A stretch of DNA of 64,000 nt, taken from positions 18,207 through 82,206 of the forward strand of contig CAZVQC010000007.1 in NCBI GenBank assembly GCA_964629225.1. The letters are read 5' to 3'. Each line of letters begins with the position of its first letter. The stretch's first letter is position 1. This document shows, piece after piece, positions 23,259-30,931 of the stretch. The DNA is from RUG14199 sp964629225 (GTDB lineage: Bacteria; Bacillota; Clostridia; Oscillospirales; CAG-272). The notes below the pieces were generated by a model. That model was not told the DNA's origin. It was given only the letters and a program-made list of their open reading frames with translations, and ran no database searches. A program made the translations under genes and the position numbers.

Positions 23259-24412
23259 TGGAAAGTATTGTTGATATAATCAGAATACCCATCGCATGGA
23301 TACTCAAGCTCTGCCATGCGATCTGCCCCAACTACATGGTGGCGCTTTTGCTTTTCGCATTGGTGATGCAGATACTTCTGCTCCCCTTCGCCATTAAACA
23401 GCAGAAGAATTCCGTTAAGCAGGCAAAGCTTGCTCCGAAACTTGCGGCTATAACAAAAAAATACGCCGGAAGAACAGACCGTGCGACCCAGCAGAAGATG
23501 CAGCAGGAGCAGATGGAGCTGTATCAGCGGGAGAATTACAATATGATGGGCGGATGTCTTCCGCTTCTCATCCAGATGCCGATACTCTTCGCTCTGTTCA
23601 GGGTGATCACACAGCCACTCCGCTACCTTTGCGGATTGAGCACAGCTTCCGTCACTACTATCCTTACAAAGCTTTCCGAGCTGGGTGTTGACACTACAGC
23701 CGGATATCCTCAGATCACGGCGATCAACAAGCTCCGTGACATGGGAGCGGCAGAGGCGGCATCTATTACCGAGGGCATCGAGAATTTCAATTTCGACTCT
23801 CTCCCGGTATTCAAGATGTTCGGCGGCAAGATCGATCTTTCCATCGCTCCCAAGGACGGCGGATGGTGGATGCTCCTCATCCCGATAGTCACCATAGTCG
23901 CCCTTATCATCAGCCAGATGATAACGAAAAAGTTCACATACCAGCCGCCCAATGCGGGAGATGCCAACAACAACCTTGTGATGAAGGTGTTCATGTACGC
24001 GGGAATGCCCCTGCTCTCCGGTTGGATAGCGTATCAGTATGCGGCGGCTCTCGGCATCTACTGGATATTCAGGAACCTTTTGTCTCTTGTGCAGCAGATC
24101 GTACTGTCGAAGGCGATACCGATCCCTCACTTCACAGAAGAGGACTACAAGGCGGCTGAAAAGGAGATGTACGGCTCCTCCAGAGCGAAAAAGAACGCAC
24201 GTGCCCTTGATCCGAACAGAGAAAGGCCCAGAAGCCTTCATCACATCGACGACGATGACGATGACACTTACGATGACGGCGGCAGAGTGACCAGATACGA
24301 TGACGAGGACGACGATGCCTCCGCATCTGTTCCAAAGTCCGTGCCCAGCTCTGCTGTGGAGGCACCCATCAAGGACGACAAAAACAAAACTTACAAGAAG
24401 AAAAAGAAATAA
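23258..24412 (+). CDS. yidC: YidC/Oxa1 membrane-protein insertase
   Basis: 384 aa, Gram-positive type without the large periplasmic domain. TM1 (NYMVALLLFALVMQILLLPF) is followed by the basic coiled-coil hairpin, the conserved CLPLLIQMPILFALFRVI and three further TM segments near 205-310. The C terminus is unusual: a long charged tail with a run of Asp residues (around residue 330) and a final KKKKK. Tails of this kind bind ribosomes in some YidC proteins when basic; the acidic stretch is specific to this one. Works with YidD and SecYEG. Confidence 0.95.
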   Translation: MESIVDIIRIPIAWILKLCHAICPNYMVALLLFALVMQILLLPFAIKQQKNSVKQAKLAPKLAAITKKYAGRTDRATQQKMQQEQMELYQRENYNMMGGCLPLLIQMPILFALFRVITQPLRYLCGLSTASVTTILTKLSELGVDTTAGYPQITAINKLRDMGAAEAASITEGIENFNFDSLPVFKMFGGKIDLSIAPKDGGWWMLLIPIVTIVALIISQMITKKFTYQPPNAGDANNNLVMKVFMYAGMPLLSGWIAYQYAAALGIYWIFRNLLSLVQQIVLSKAIPIPHFTEEDYKAAEKEMYGSSRAKKNARALDPNRERPRSLHHIDDDDDDTYDDGGRVTRYDDEDDDASASVPKSVPSSAVEAPIKDDKNKTYKKKKK

Positions 24413-24434
24413 GAAAGCAAGGTTTCAAACAGCA

Positions 24435-25460
24435 ATGAATGACGAAATTATCGTAACGGGGAAGACCGTCGAAGAGGCCATGGCTCTTGCTGCGGCGCAG
24501 TATGGCGGTGAAAACGTTTCCTATGATATCGTTGAAATGCCGAAAAAAGGATTCCTCGGCATCGGCGCATCCCCCGCAAAGATCAGAGTGACCGTTAATA
24601 AGGAAGAGGAGATCGATCTGTCGGATCTTGTCACCTCCGTAAAATCAATGAAGGTCGCTACCAATAAGGGCGGCTCCGGCGAGACTTTCGAGAAAAAGAA
24701 GGAAGCAAAGCCCGAAAGAAAATCCCGTCCCGAAAAGACGGAAAAGGTCGAAAATACCGAAAGACCCGAAAGAAAAGAGAAGCCCGCAAAGCAGGCTCCC
24801 GCAAAGGCCGATAGACCGGCCACCGAGCAGCCCGTAAAAGAGCCGAGAGTCATCGTCGTCACAGACGAGGAAAAGGCTTTCGCACTTGATTTCGCAAACA
24901 ACCTTCTCAAGAACATGGGCGTTGATGCCACCGCCGCATTTGACGGTATCGAAACTGCCGGCGAAGGTGGAACCACCTATCCGAGACTCGTTATCTCCGG
25001 AGACGGTGCGGGCATCCTCATCGGTCATCACGGTGAGACCCTTGACGCTATCCAGTATCTTGTCAACCTCAGCGCACTTCGTCGCGGAGGAAACACGCAG
25101 AAGGAATTTGTCAAGATCGTAGTTGACATTGAAAACTACAGAAAGAAGAGAGAGGAAACTCTCAGAGCGCTTGCGCGCAGAATGGCGATCAAGGCGCAGA
25201 AATACAAGAGGAACGTGGTGCTAGAGCCCATGAACCCCTATGAGAGAAGGATCATTCACTCCGAGATCCAGGGCTTTGAGAATGTCTCCACCCACTCCGT
25301 AGGCTCCGATGAGAACCGTAAGATCGTAGTGACTTACGAAGGTGCGGACAAGATCGAAAGAAGACCCCGCTCAAGATACAACCAGAGGCCTCGCCGTGAA
25401 AACGTTGCGACAGGGAACGTCACCGTAGAAGATACGGCAAGTTTTGAGAGCGAAGAATAA
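24435..25460 (+). CDS. jag: Jag/KhpB RNA-binding protein
   Basis: 341 aa with an N-terminal Jag_N domain (MNDEIIVTGKTVEEAMALAA through KKGFLGIGASPAKI). A Lys/Glu/Pro-rich low-complexity linker spans about residues 75-140. A type-II KH domain follows (LIGHHGETLDAIQYLVNL), then an R3H domain (ARRMAIKAQ through NPYERRIIHSEIQG). The start at 24435 coincides with the beginning of Jag_N; the open frame extends 45 codons upstream only because it runs through the yidC tail. KhpB works with KhpA in regulating cell elongation and binds sRNA/mRNA in several Firmicutes. Confidence 0.95.
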   Translation: MNDEIIVTGKTVEEAMALAAAQYGGENVSYDIVEMPKKGFLGIGASPAKIRVTVNKEEEIDLSDLVTSVKSMKVATNKGGSGETFEKKKEAKPERKSRPEKTEKVENTERPERKEKPAKQAPAKADRPATEQPVKEPRVIVVTDEEKAFALDFANNLLKNMGVDATAAFDGIETAGEGGTTYPRLVISGDGAGILIGHHGETLDAIQYLVNLSALRRGGNTQKEFVKIVVDIENYRKKREETLRALARRMAIKAQKYKRNVVLEPMNPYERRIIHSEIQGFENVSTHSVGSDENRKIVVTYEGADKIERRPRSRYNQRPRRENVATGNVTVEDTASFESEE

Positions 25461-25466
25461 TTGATC

Positions 25467-25493
25467 AAAGGGGAGCAGAGTCTCCCCTTTTTG
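25467..25493 (+). terminator. Hairpin between jag and rsmG
   Basis: A 9-bp stem (25467-25475 with 25482-25490, loop CAGAGT) ends in five T. It lies only about 14 nt before the rsmG start and may reduce read-through. Confidence 0.6.
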
Positions 25494-25506
25494 ACCGGAG
25501 AGTACT

Positions 25507-26229
25507 ATGTTTGATGATTTTTACCGTCTCCTTTCGGAGGATGCCCTTTTGACGGAATGCGGAGTTCTTTGTGAGGACGTGGCAAGGAAACTGCTCGTCC
25601 ACGCAGAGGAACTGGCGGACAAGGGAAAAAAATACAATCTGACGGCTATCACCGACCCAAAGGAAGTGGCAGTCAAGCACATGGCGGACTGCCTCCATGC
25701 AGCCGCCGCAGTAAAACGTCTCACAAGGGGCAACAGAGCCTCTCTGATCGACGTTGGCAGCGGGGGCGGGTTTCCATCCCTCCCCATTGCCGCAGCCTGC
25801 GAAAACATCTCCGTTTGGGCTCTGGATGCCACCGAGAAAAAGTGCGGCTTCATAAAGGACACCGCAAAAGCGGCGCAGATACCGATAACAGCAGTCTGTG
25901 CCAGAGGGGAGGAGTACGCCGCCGAAAAGCGGGAGTGCTTTGATATCGCCACGGCACGGGCGGTGGCGGCACTTCCGATACTGTCGGAGCTTTGCCTTCC
26001 ATTTGTGAGACCCGGCGGATATTTTATCGCCATGAAGGGCCCTGCCGCCGATGAGGAACTTGAGAATGCGGAGAACGCCTTGAGGATCCTCGGCGCAAAG
26101 CTTGAAGAAAAGGCGGAGTACCGCCTGAGTGACGGCAGCATACGTTGTCTTCTCATCTTTAAAAAGACGGCAAAGACTCCTTCCGGATACCCGCGAATGT
26201 ACTCGAAGATCAAAAAGAAGCCCCTTTGA
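25507..26229 (+). CDS. rsmG: 16S rRNA m7G527 methyltransferase RsmG (GidB)
   Basis: 240 aa. SAM-binding Rossmann motif I is LIDVGSGGGFPSLPIA, followed by WALDATEKKCGFIKDTA and IATARAVAALPILSELCLPF, the standard GidB landmarks. GGAG precedes the ATG. In most Firmicutes mnmE and mnmG lie between jag and rsmG; they are missing here, so the cluster has been shortened. Confidence 0.95.
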   Translation: MFDDFYRLLSEDALLTECGVLCEDVARKLLVHAEELADKGKKYNLTAITDPKEVAVKHMADCLHAAAAVKRLTRGNRASLIDVGSGGGFPSLPIAAACENISVWALDATEKKCGFIKDTAKAAQIPITAVCARGEEYAAEKRECFDIATARAVAALPILSELCLPFVRPGGYFIAMKGPAADEELENAENALRILGAKLEEKAEYRLSDGSIRCLLIFKKTAKTPSGYPRMYSKIKKKPL

Positions 26230-26252
26230 CGGGTGCTTTCAATGATCGGCTG

Positions 26253-26294
26253 AAAAAACGAGGCTTGAAACTCGGGTTCAAGCCTCGTTTTTTG
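26253..26294 (+). terminator. Long perfect terminator after rsmG
   Basis: A 17-bp uninterrupted stem (26253-26269 with 26277-26293, 7-nt loop) with A/T tracts on both sides. Its core CTTGAAAC recurs in the terminator at 5245. Confidence 0.9.
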
Positions 26295-26581
26295 TCCGCC
26301 GAACTGATTCGACGGTTCGGTCGCACTTCGGTATTTTCAATGATGTAATGGCCGAAATAACCCTCGTATTGAAATTTCGTCGCTCTTTACCCGACACGCC
26401 GTCAGGTGCTTGACAATCGGTGCGGGCTTTGGTAAAATAGTAATGTAGAAATTTTTGCGCCGTTATTCCTTTTGACAGCGGGAGAGCTTTTTAGAATGCT
26501 TTTTTGATCTTTTGTTTTTCTTGCCCGTTGGATCGGAAAGGATACGGTCGGTTTTGTGACCGAATGAAGGAGGGATATGTT
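26295..26581 (+). other. Intergenic region upstream of the HAD phosphatase
   Basis: No gene in either strand. It carries the promoter at 26410-26438 and otherwise nothing I can assign; the transcript leader would be about 135 nt. Confidence 0.5.
26410..26438 (+). promoter_or_regulatory. Promoter of the HAD/diacylglycerol-kinase pair
   Basis: TTGACA (26410-26415), 17-bp spacer, TAAAAT (26433-26438). Confidence 0.8.
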
Positions 26582-27358
26582 TTGGGTAGTGAGATGCTGT
26601 TTGCCACGGATTTTGACGGGACTCTCAATTCATATTCCGCTGGTATCAGCGAAAAGACCGTTAGGATGATAGAGGCGTTTCGTGATGGGGGTAATTATTT
26701 CGGCGTTATCACCGGGCGCAACGTCAACAATATTGCGGGAATAACGGAAGCCATCGGAGATCATCTGGATTTTCTCATGTGCATGACCGGGGCATATGCC
26801 GCCGACGGCGCGGGAAACATCATTTTCGAGGAAAGGGGAGATGGCGGGATACTTGCGGATCTTCTTATGACCATATCCGATCAAAAATGCCGCTATCTCA
26901 GTTATGCCGACGGGAAGGACGCCTATCGCATCGACGTGTCAAGACCCCTTCTGCCGGATTCTCCTGATGTAAAAGAGGCTATGCGCCACAGATCATTTTC
27001 CCAGGTCAACACCGCCTACAATACGATGGAGGAGCTGGAGGCTGCCATGGGAGAGCTTCTTGACAAGTTCGGTGAGAAGATATCTCCTCAGATCAACGGT
27101 ACCTGCCTTGACATACCACCCTTCGGAGTCACCAAGGGTACCGCCGTGCTTCGCATGGCAAAGCACTTTGGAGTGTCAGAGGGCATGATATTCACGGCGG
27201 GGGACAACGACAACGACATCGCAATGTTAAAGATGCATTTCGGTTTTTCAGTGCCGAACGGTACGGCGGGGGCAAAGGCCGCCGCAAAGATGATATTTCC
27301 GGAAGTGGGAGATATGCTTGAATACGTTCTCAAACTATCACAGGAGGGCTCGTTATGA
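26582..27358 (+). CDS. HAD-superfamily (Cof-type) phosphatase
   Basis: Motif I is ATDFDGTLNS with both catalytic Asp, motif II lies in VITGRNVN, the Lys in FGVTKGTAV and motif IV in TAGDNDNDIAML, typical of Cof/YbiV HAD-IIB sugar phosphatases. AAGGAGGG ends 8 nt before an in-frame TTG at 26582, which I take as the start (258 aa); an ATG at 26594 is the alternative. The longer frame from 26504 has no Shine-Dalgarno and a non-family extension. The stop overlaps the next gene (ATGA). Confidence 0.88.
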   Translation: MGSEMLFATDFDGTLNSYSAGISEKTVRMIEAFRDGGNYFGVITGRNVNNIAGITEAIGDHLDFLMCMTGAYAADGAGNIIFEERGDGGILADLLMTISDQKCRYLSYADGKDAYRIDVSRPLLPDSPDVKEAMRHRSFSQVNTAYNTMEELEAAMGELLDKFGEKISPQINGTCLDIPPFGVTKGTAVLRMAKHFGVSEGMIFTAGDNDNDIAMLKMHFGFSVPNGTAGAKAAAKMIFPEVGDMLEYVLKLSQEGSL

Positions 27359-28326
27359 ATGCGACTCTTGAAAAGGGATCCAAGGTCAAAAGATCCGAAA
27401 GAAGGATAATCCACATAGTCAATCCCATGTCCGGCAGCGGAAGAAAATTCAGGAGGACAAGGGATACCGTTACTTCCCTCGGTGAGGAGCTCTATCTCAC
27501 CAAGCGCGAGGGTGACTGCGAGGATTTCGTATCCGAGATGCTGGTAAAAGATCCTTATTGCCATATAGTGGCCCACGGAGGCGACGGTACTATGAGCGAG
27601 GCGGCGGGAGGTATCGTGAAAGCGGGTGCGGGGGAGACTGCACTGTTTTCCGGAGTGCCTGCGGGAAGCGGAAACGACCTGCTTCGCTATCTTTTCAAAG
27701 AGAAGAACGTTTTCGGGCGGATCTACCCCACCGACCTTATCAGCGTGGGCGGCAGATATGCTATCAACGAGATCAACATGGGCTTTGACTGCACCGCAGC
27801 ATCCGAGGCGGAGAGGATCCGTAAGGTGCCGGGGATAGGCGGCAGTTTTTCCTACATAGCCGGAGTTGCCACCGCATTCGTGAAAAAAGAGGGCTTTCTT
27901 TCCAAGGTAACTCTTGAGGGAGTACCGGATCAAAACGGAGAGCATCATGACGAAACCATTGAGGATGAGCTCCTTTTGGTCGCTCTTGCCAACGGTCAGT
28001 ATTACGGAGGCGGGTTCAGAGCGGCTCCCACGGCGGATACGGGAGACGGGTATCTGGATGCCATCATCGTAAAAAACGTGCCGAGAAACGTCTTTGTGTC
28101 CCTTGTGGCGGACTATAAAAACGGGTCCCACATCGACAGAGAGACCGGAAAGGTGGCGGCTAAATTCAGAAATTTCGTCAGATACAGACGGTGTAAGAAC
28201 TTCTCCCTCACCGGGATAAGAGAATTTTCAAGAGACGGGGAGATAACTCCCGCAAAGGAGCTTAGAGCCGAAATACTGCCGAAGGCGATACTCTATACTC
28301 CTCCGAAAAGCGCTTGGCTGAAATAA
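27355..28326 (+). CDS. Diacylglycerol kinase family lipid kinase (DagK/YegS-like)
   Basis: 323 aa. Nucleotide-binding and catalytic landmarks of the family are HIVNPMSGSGR, VAHGGDGTMSEAA and GVPAGSGNDLLRYL near the N terminus. The beta-sandwich C-terminal domain includes YYGGGFRAAPTADTGDGYLD. AGGAGG precedes the ATG and the gene is translationally coupled to the HAD phosphatase. It probably recycles diacylglycerol or a related lipid to phosphatidate at the membrane; exact substrate uncertain. Confidence 0.88.
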   Translation: MNATLEKGSKVKRSERRIIHIVNPMSGSGRKFRRTRDTVTSLGEELYLTKREGDCEDFVSEMLVKDPYCHIVAHGGDGTMSEAAGGIVKAGAGETALFSGVPAGSGNDLLRYLFKEKNVFGRIYPTDLISVGGRYAINEINMGFDCTAASEAERIRKVPGIGGSFSYIAGVATAFVKKEGFLSKVTLEGVPDQNGEHHDETIEDELLLVALANGQYYGGGFRAAPTADTGDGYLDAIIVKNVPRNVFVSLVADYKNGSHIDRETGKVAAKFRNFVRYRRCKNFSLTGIREFSRDGEITPAKELRAEILPKAILYTPPKSAWLK

Positions 28327-28374
28327 AAAGCAAACAGCTAAGGCGGGCAAACGGAAATATTGAGAAGAAAAATG

Positions 28375-28401
28375 AAGCGGATACCGGTGAGGTATCCGCT
28401 T
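28375..28401 (+). terminator. Terminator after the lipid kinase
   Basis: An 11-bp stem (28375-28385 with 28391-28401, loop GGTGA) ending in CTTT. Confidence 0.65.
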
Positions 28402-28472
28402 TGGCGTGAGGTCAAGAACCACTTTGCGTGGCTAAGTATCCGGCAAGAACGGGCATCATCGATCGGCAAAGA

Positions 28473-28509
28473 AAAAGAGACTTGGAACTCTTTGTTCCAA
28501 GTCTCTTTT
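28473..28509. terminator. Perfect bidirectional terminator
   Basis: A 16-bp stem (28473-28488 with 28494-28509, loop TCTTT) with A/T ends on both sides. It separates the rightward lipid-kinase unit from the leftward bla remnant. Confidence 0.9.
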
Positions 28510-28565
28510 CGATTGCTTTTGCACCGGTCGTCACCTGCCCGAAGTGTCACGGCAGGCAGTCGGCT

Positions 28566-28992
28566 CTATTCCCGCTTTTCTTTTTTTAATGCGATATGTT
28601 GCTTCAGTACCGACTTCACACGCTTTTTGATACCGACTTCTCCGAATGCCACGGGGCAGGCGGCAACGGAGCGTCTGCTGAGTATTCCGGAGGTGCGGTA
28701 AGGGAACTTGATACCAACGGATCCAAAACGGTGTCGACTGCCGGTATGCCGGTGCTTAAGGTCACTGAGGGCGCGCCCGTTCGGGGGATACTTACCGTCT
28801 CGGCGCTGGGAATGAGGCTGAATATGCTCTTTGGCGAGACGAACATAAGAAGTCTTAACGCCACCATCCCCCAAAGCAGCACGTTGATCCATTTCGGCGC
28901 TTTTTTATGAGAAGTCGCATTATGAGTACTGCGAGCACCGTCCATGCGGCGGATATGCTCATGTTGACGGTCTTAAGGAAGATATCACTCAT
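28566..28992 (-). pseudogene. blaR1: blaR1/M56 sensor peptidase remnant
   Basis: The ATG at 28992 overlaps the blaI remnant stop (ATGA). The reading frame MSDIFLKTVNMSISAAWTVL with a TM segment matches the start of BlaR1/MecR1. One A is missing in an A-tract near 28910, shifting the frame; the sequence resumes as KKAPKWINVLLWGMVALRLL and SIFSLIPSAETV, also BlaR1-like. Near the end the residues AFGEVGIKKRVKSVL match the region after the zinc peptidase domain, so the whole peptidase (HEXXH) segment has been deleted. A functional BlaR1 has about 500-600 residues; only about 140 codons remain. Nonfunctional. Confidence 0.8.
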
Positions 28993-29353
28993 TGTCTTTT
29001 CTCCCTTCTGCAGCGGTCGATCATGCGCTGAAGCTCGTCCAGGTCCTCATTTGACATCTTTTCTGTTGCAAAAGGCGGCGACGAATGCGGGAAGGGAGCC
29101 CTCAAAGGTCTTTTCCACCATTTCATCTATCTGCGCCGCTCTGACCTCGTCCTTGGATACAAGGGAGGTCACTACGGTATCCTCGTTTTTTAGGACTCCC
29201 CTTTCGAAGAGCCTTTTTATCACGGTGTAGGTGGGGACCTCCATCCGAGCCTCTCGCGGCACAGTGCGACGAGATCTCGGCTCTTGACCGGTTCGTTCTC
29301 CCACAGGATCAGGCAAAAGCGGTATTCGCTTTCAAATATCTTAGGGGGCTCAT
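28989..29353 (-). pseudogene. blaI: blaI/mecI-type repressor remnant with frameshifts
   Basis: Pieces of a BlaI winged-helix repressor lie in three frames. KIFESEYRFCLILWENEPVK and SRDLVALCRERLGW form helices 1-3, TYTVIKRLFERGVLKNEDTV the recognition and wing part, GSLPAFVAAF the dimer domain, and EKMSNEDLDELQRMIDRC the end. Joining them needs one extra base in the C-tract near 29345, one in the CCCC near 29235 and removal of one T in TTTT near 29074. All three sites are short homopolymers, so assembly error must be considered. The truncated neighbour argues for true decay. Confidence 0.8.
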
Positions 29354-29367
29354 CGTTGTCTCCTCTC

Positions 29368-29403
29368 TAATATGTTAGAGTACAATACTGCTCTAACATA
29401 TTA
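29368..29403. promoter_or_regulatory. Perfect 13-bp inverted repeat, probable BlaI operator
   Basis: TAATATGTTAGAG (29368-29380) and its exact complement (29391-29403) flank a 10-bp spacer, immediately before the blaI remnant and its GAGAGG ribosome binding site. A TTGACA lies just upstream on the minus strand (29413-29418). Position and symmetry fit the autoregulatory operator of a BlaI/MecI repressor. Confidence 0.7.
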
Positions 29404-29434
29404 GACTGAGCTTGTCAAACCCCGAAGAAGTTTT

Positions 29435-29944
29435 TTATTCGGTATTTTGAAGGTATTCTATCTCGATATGGGACATTGTGAAGCTTCTCTCTCCGCTATA
29501 GGAGAGTTCCGTGGGTGTGCCGTCGGTCAAGATGACGTAATAAGTGCCTCCGTACTGCGATATTGTGAGGACGGTGCGTCCGCTGTCGTCCTTCGATATG
29601 TCGGAGACGGACTCCTCCGTCAGTGAAAAGGCGGAGAATATCGGCTCAAGCCCGGCGGAAACGCTCTTTTCGATCTCAAGGGACACGTCTCCGTTTGAAA
29701 CGGTGAAGCCCCGTTCTCCCTTGGTGAAGACCGTTCCCGAAAGTGTTGACGGGGCGGTCAATTCAAGATCTTTCGCTTCTTTTGAAAAAACTATCTCAAA
29801 GTTCTCTCCCGCGGAGGAAAAGGAGGCTTTGACACTTGAGATATCATTTTGATAATCGAGGACGGAGGAGCCGTTTTTCGGGGTGCATCCGGGAAGCAGA
29901 AGGATCAGTATCGGAATTACCGCCATAATTATCTTTTTCAGCAT
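29435..29944 (-). CDS. Putative lipoprotein of unknown function
   Basis: 169 aa with a type-II signal peptide: Lys-rich start, hydrophobic core and lipobox LLPGC (Cys at 20). The mature part is mostly predicted beta strand and acidic, with no domain I recognise. A single-gene unit transcribed leftward and followed by the bla operator region. LspA at the left end of the window would process it. Confidence 0.7.
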   Translation of the reverse strand: MLKKIIMAVIPILILLLPGCTPKNGSSVLDYQNDISSVKASFSSAGENFEIVFSKEAKDLELTAPSTLSGTVFTKGERGFTVSNGDVSLEIEKSVSAGLEPIFSAFSLTEESVSDISKDDSGRTVLTISQYGGTYYVILTDGTPTELSYSGERSFTMSHIEIEYLQNTE

Positions 29945-30024
29945 TTTAGGCCACCTTTGCAGAGTAACGTGATATTACATTCTATTTTCAAGAGGATTTT
30001 TTATTACCGAGGGGCGGGGCGCTA

Positions 30025-30053
30025 TTGAATAACTTGGTTTTTTATGATAAAAT
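30025..30053 (+). promoter_or_regulatory. Promoter of the queG-like/addBA unit
   Basis: TTGAAT (30025-30030), 17-bp spacer, TAAAAT (30048-30053), 30 nt before the first start codon. Confidence 0.75.
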
Positions 30054-30082
30054 CAAATAAAAGACGGATAGGAGGCGGCGTG

Positions 30083-30931
30083 ATGCTCTCGGACATTTTC
30101 AAAAGTGAAAAGATATCGGCTTATGGGGCACTGCCTCTCTCTGCCTGCACCGTTCTTCGGGAGCGGTATTTCAAGGACTTTTTCGAAGGGGAACTGTTTT
30201 GCGTGATGCTGATAGTGCCCTATCCGGCTCAAAGGAGAGTCGGGGCGAAGTTTGCTTCTTTTGCGGTGATACCGGACTACCATATCTTTTTTAAGAGGCT
30301 TGAAGAGCGGATACTGCCCTATTTTTCAAAGAAGTATCCCGGCAGGAGATTTCGCATTTTTTCCGACGTATCTCCCATTGACGAGAGGGATGCCGCCTGC
30401 CGTGCGGGACTTGGAGTCATGGGTGACAACGGGCTTTTCATTGCAAAAGGTCAGGGGTCCTTCGTATTTATCGGTGAGATGGTGACGGATCTTACCTCCG
30501 CCGAACTTGAGGGCGAGGGCATCGGATGCGGCACTTTCGAGCCGTCGGGATGCCTTCACTGCGGAAAATGTGCCAAGGCGTGCCCGGCAGGATGCATCGG
30601 CGGGGATAAGAGCTTTTGCGTGTCGGCTCTTACTCAGAAAAAGGGAGTTTTAACGGACACGGAATGTGATATCATCAAAAAGAGCGGATATGCTTGGGGC
30701 TGTGACGTATGTGCCCTTGTCTGCCCGCTTTTTGATGATGGAGATCGGGATATAAACAGCTATTTTACCGAGACAGTCCTCCATGTGAAGGGCTTTGAAA
30801 CTGTGGATGTGATGGACGGTGAGACTTACTCACGCTACGCGTTCTCTTGGAGAAAAAAAGACGTCATCAAAAGAAATTTTGACATTCTCGGTGAAAACAG
30901 GGAAGATAACGGGATAACGGAGGGAAAATGA
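30083..30931 (+). CDS. QueG-like [4Fe-4S] protein (epoxyqueuosine reductase family)
   Basis: 282 aa from ATG 30083, with GGAGG upstream. The stretch DVSPIDERDAACRAGLGVMG and DNGLFIAKGQGSFVFIGEM match the QueG core. Two four-cysteine clusters follow, CLHCGKCAKACP and CDVCALVCPLF. QueG reduces epoxyqueuosine in tRNA with cobalamin; this shorter clostridial form lacks the HEAT tail, so its substrate may differ. The stop overlaps addB by 4 bp, making it part of a DNA-repair operon, though a mechanistic link is not evident. Confidence 0.82.
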   Translation: MLSDIFKSEKISAYGALPLSACTVLRERYFKDFFEGELFCVMLIVPYPAQRRVGAKFASFAVIPDYHIFFKRLEERILPYFSKKYPGRRFRIFSDVSPIDERDAACRAGLGVMGDNGLFIAKGQGSFVFIGEMVTDLTSAELEGEGIGCGTFEPSGCLHCGKCAKACPAGCIGGDKSFCVSALTQKKGVLTDTECDIIKKSGYAWGCDVCALVCPLFDDGDRDINSYFTETVLHVKGFETVDVMDGETYSRYAFSWRKKDVIKRNFDILGENREDNGITEGK

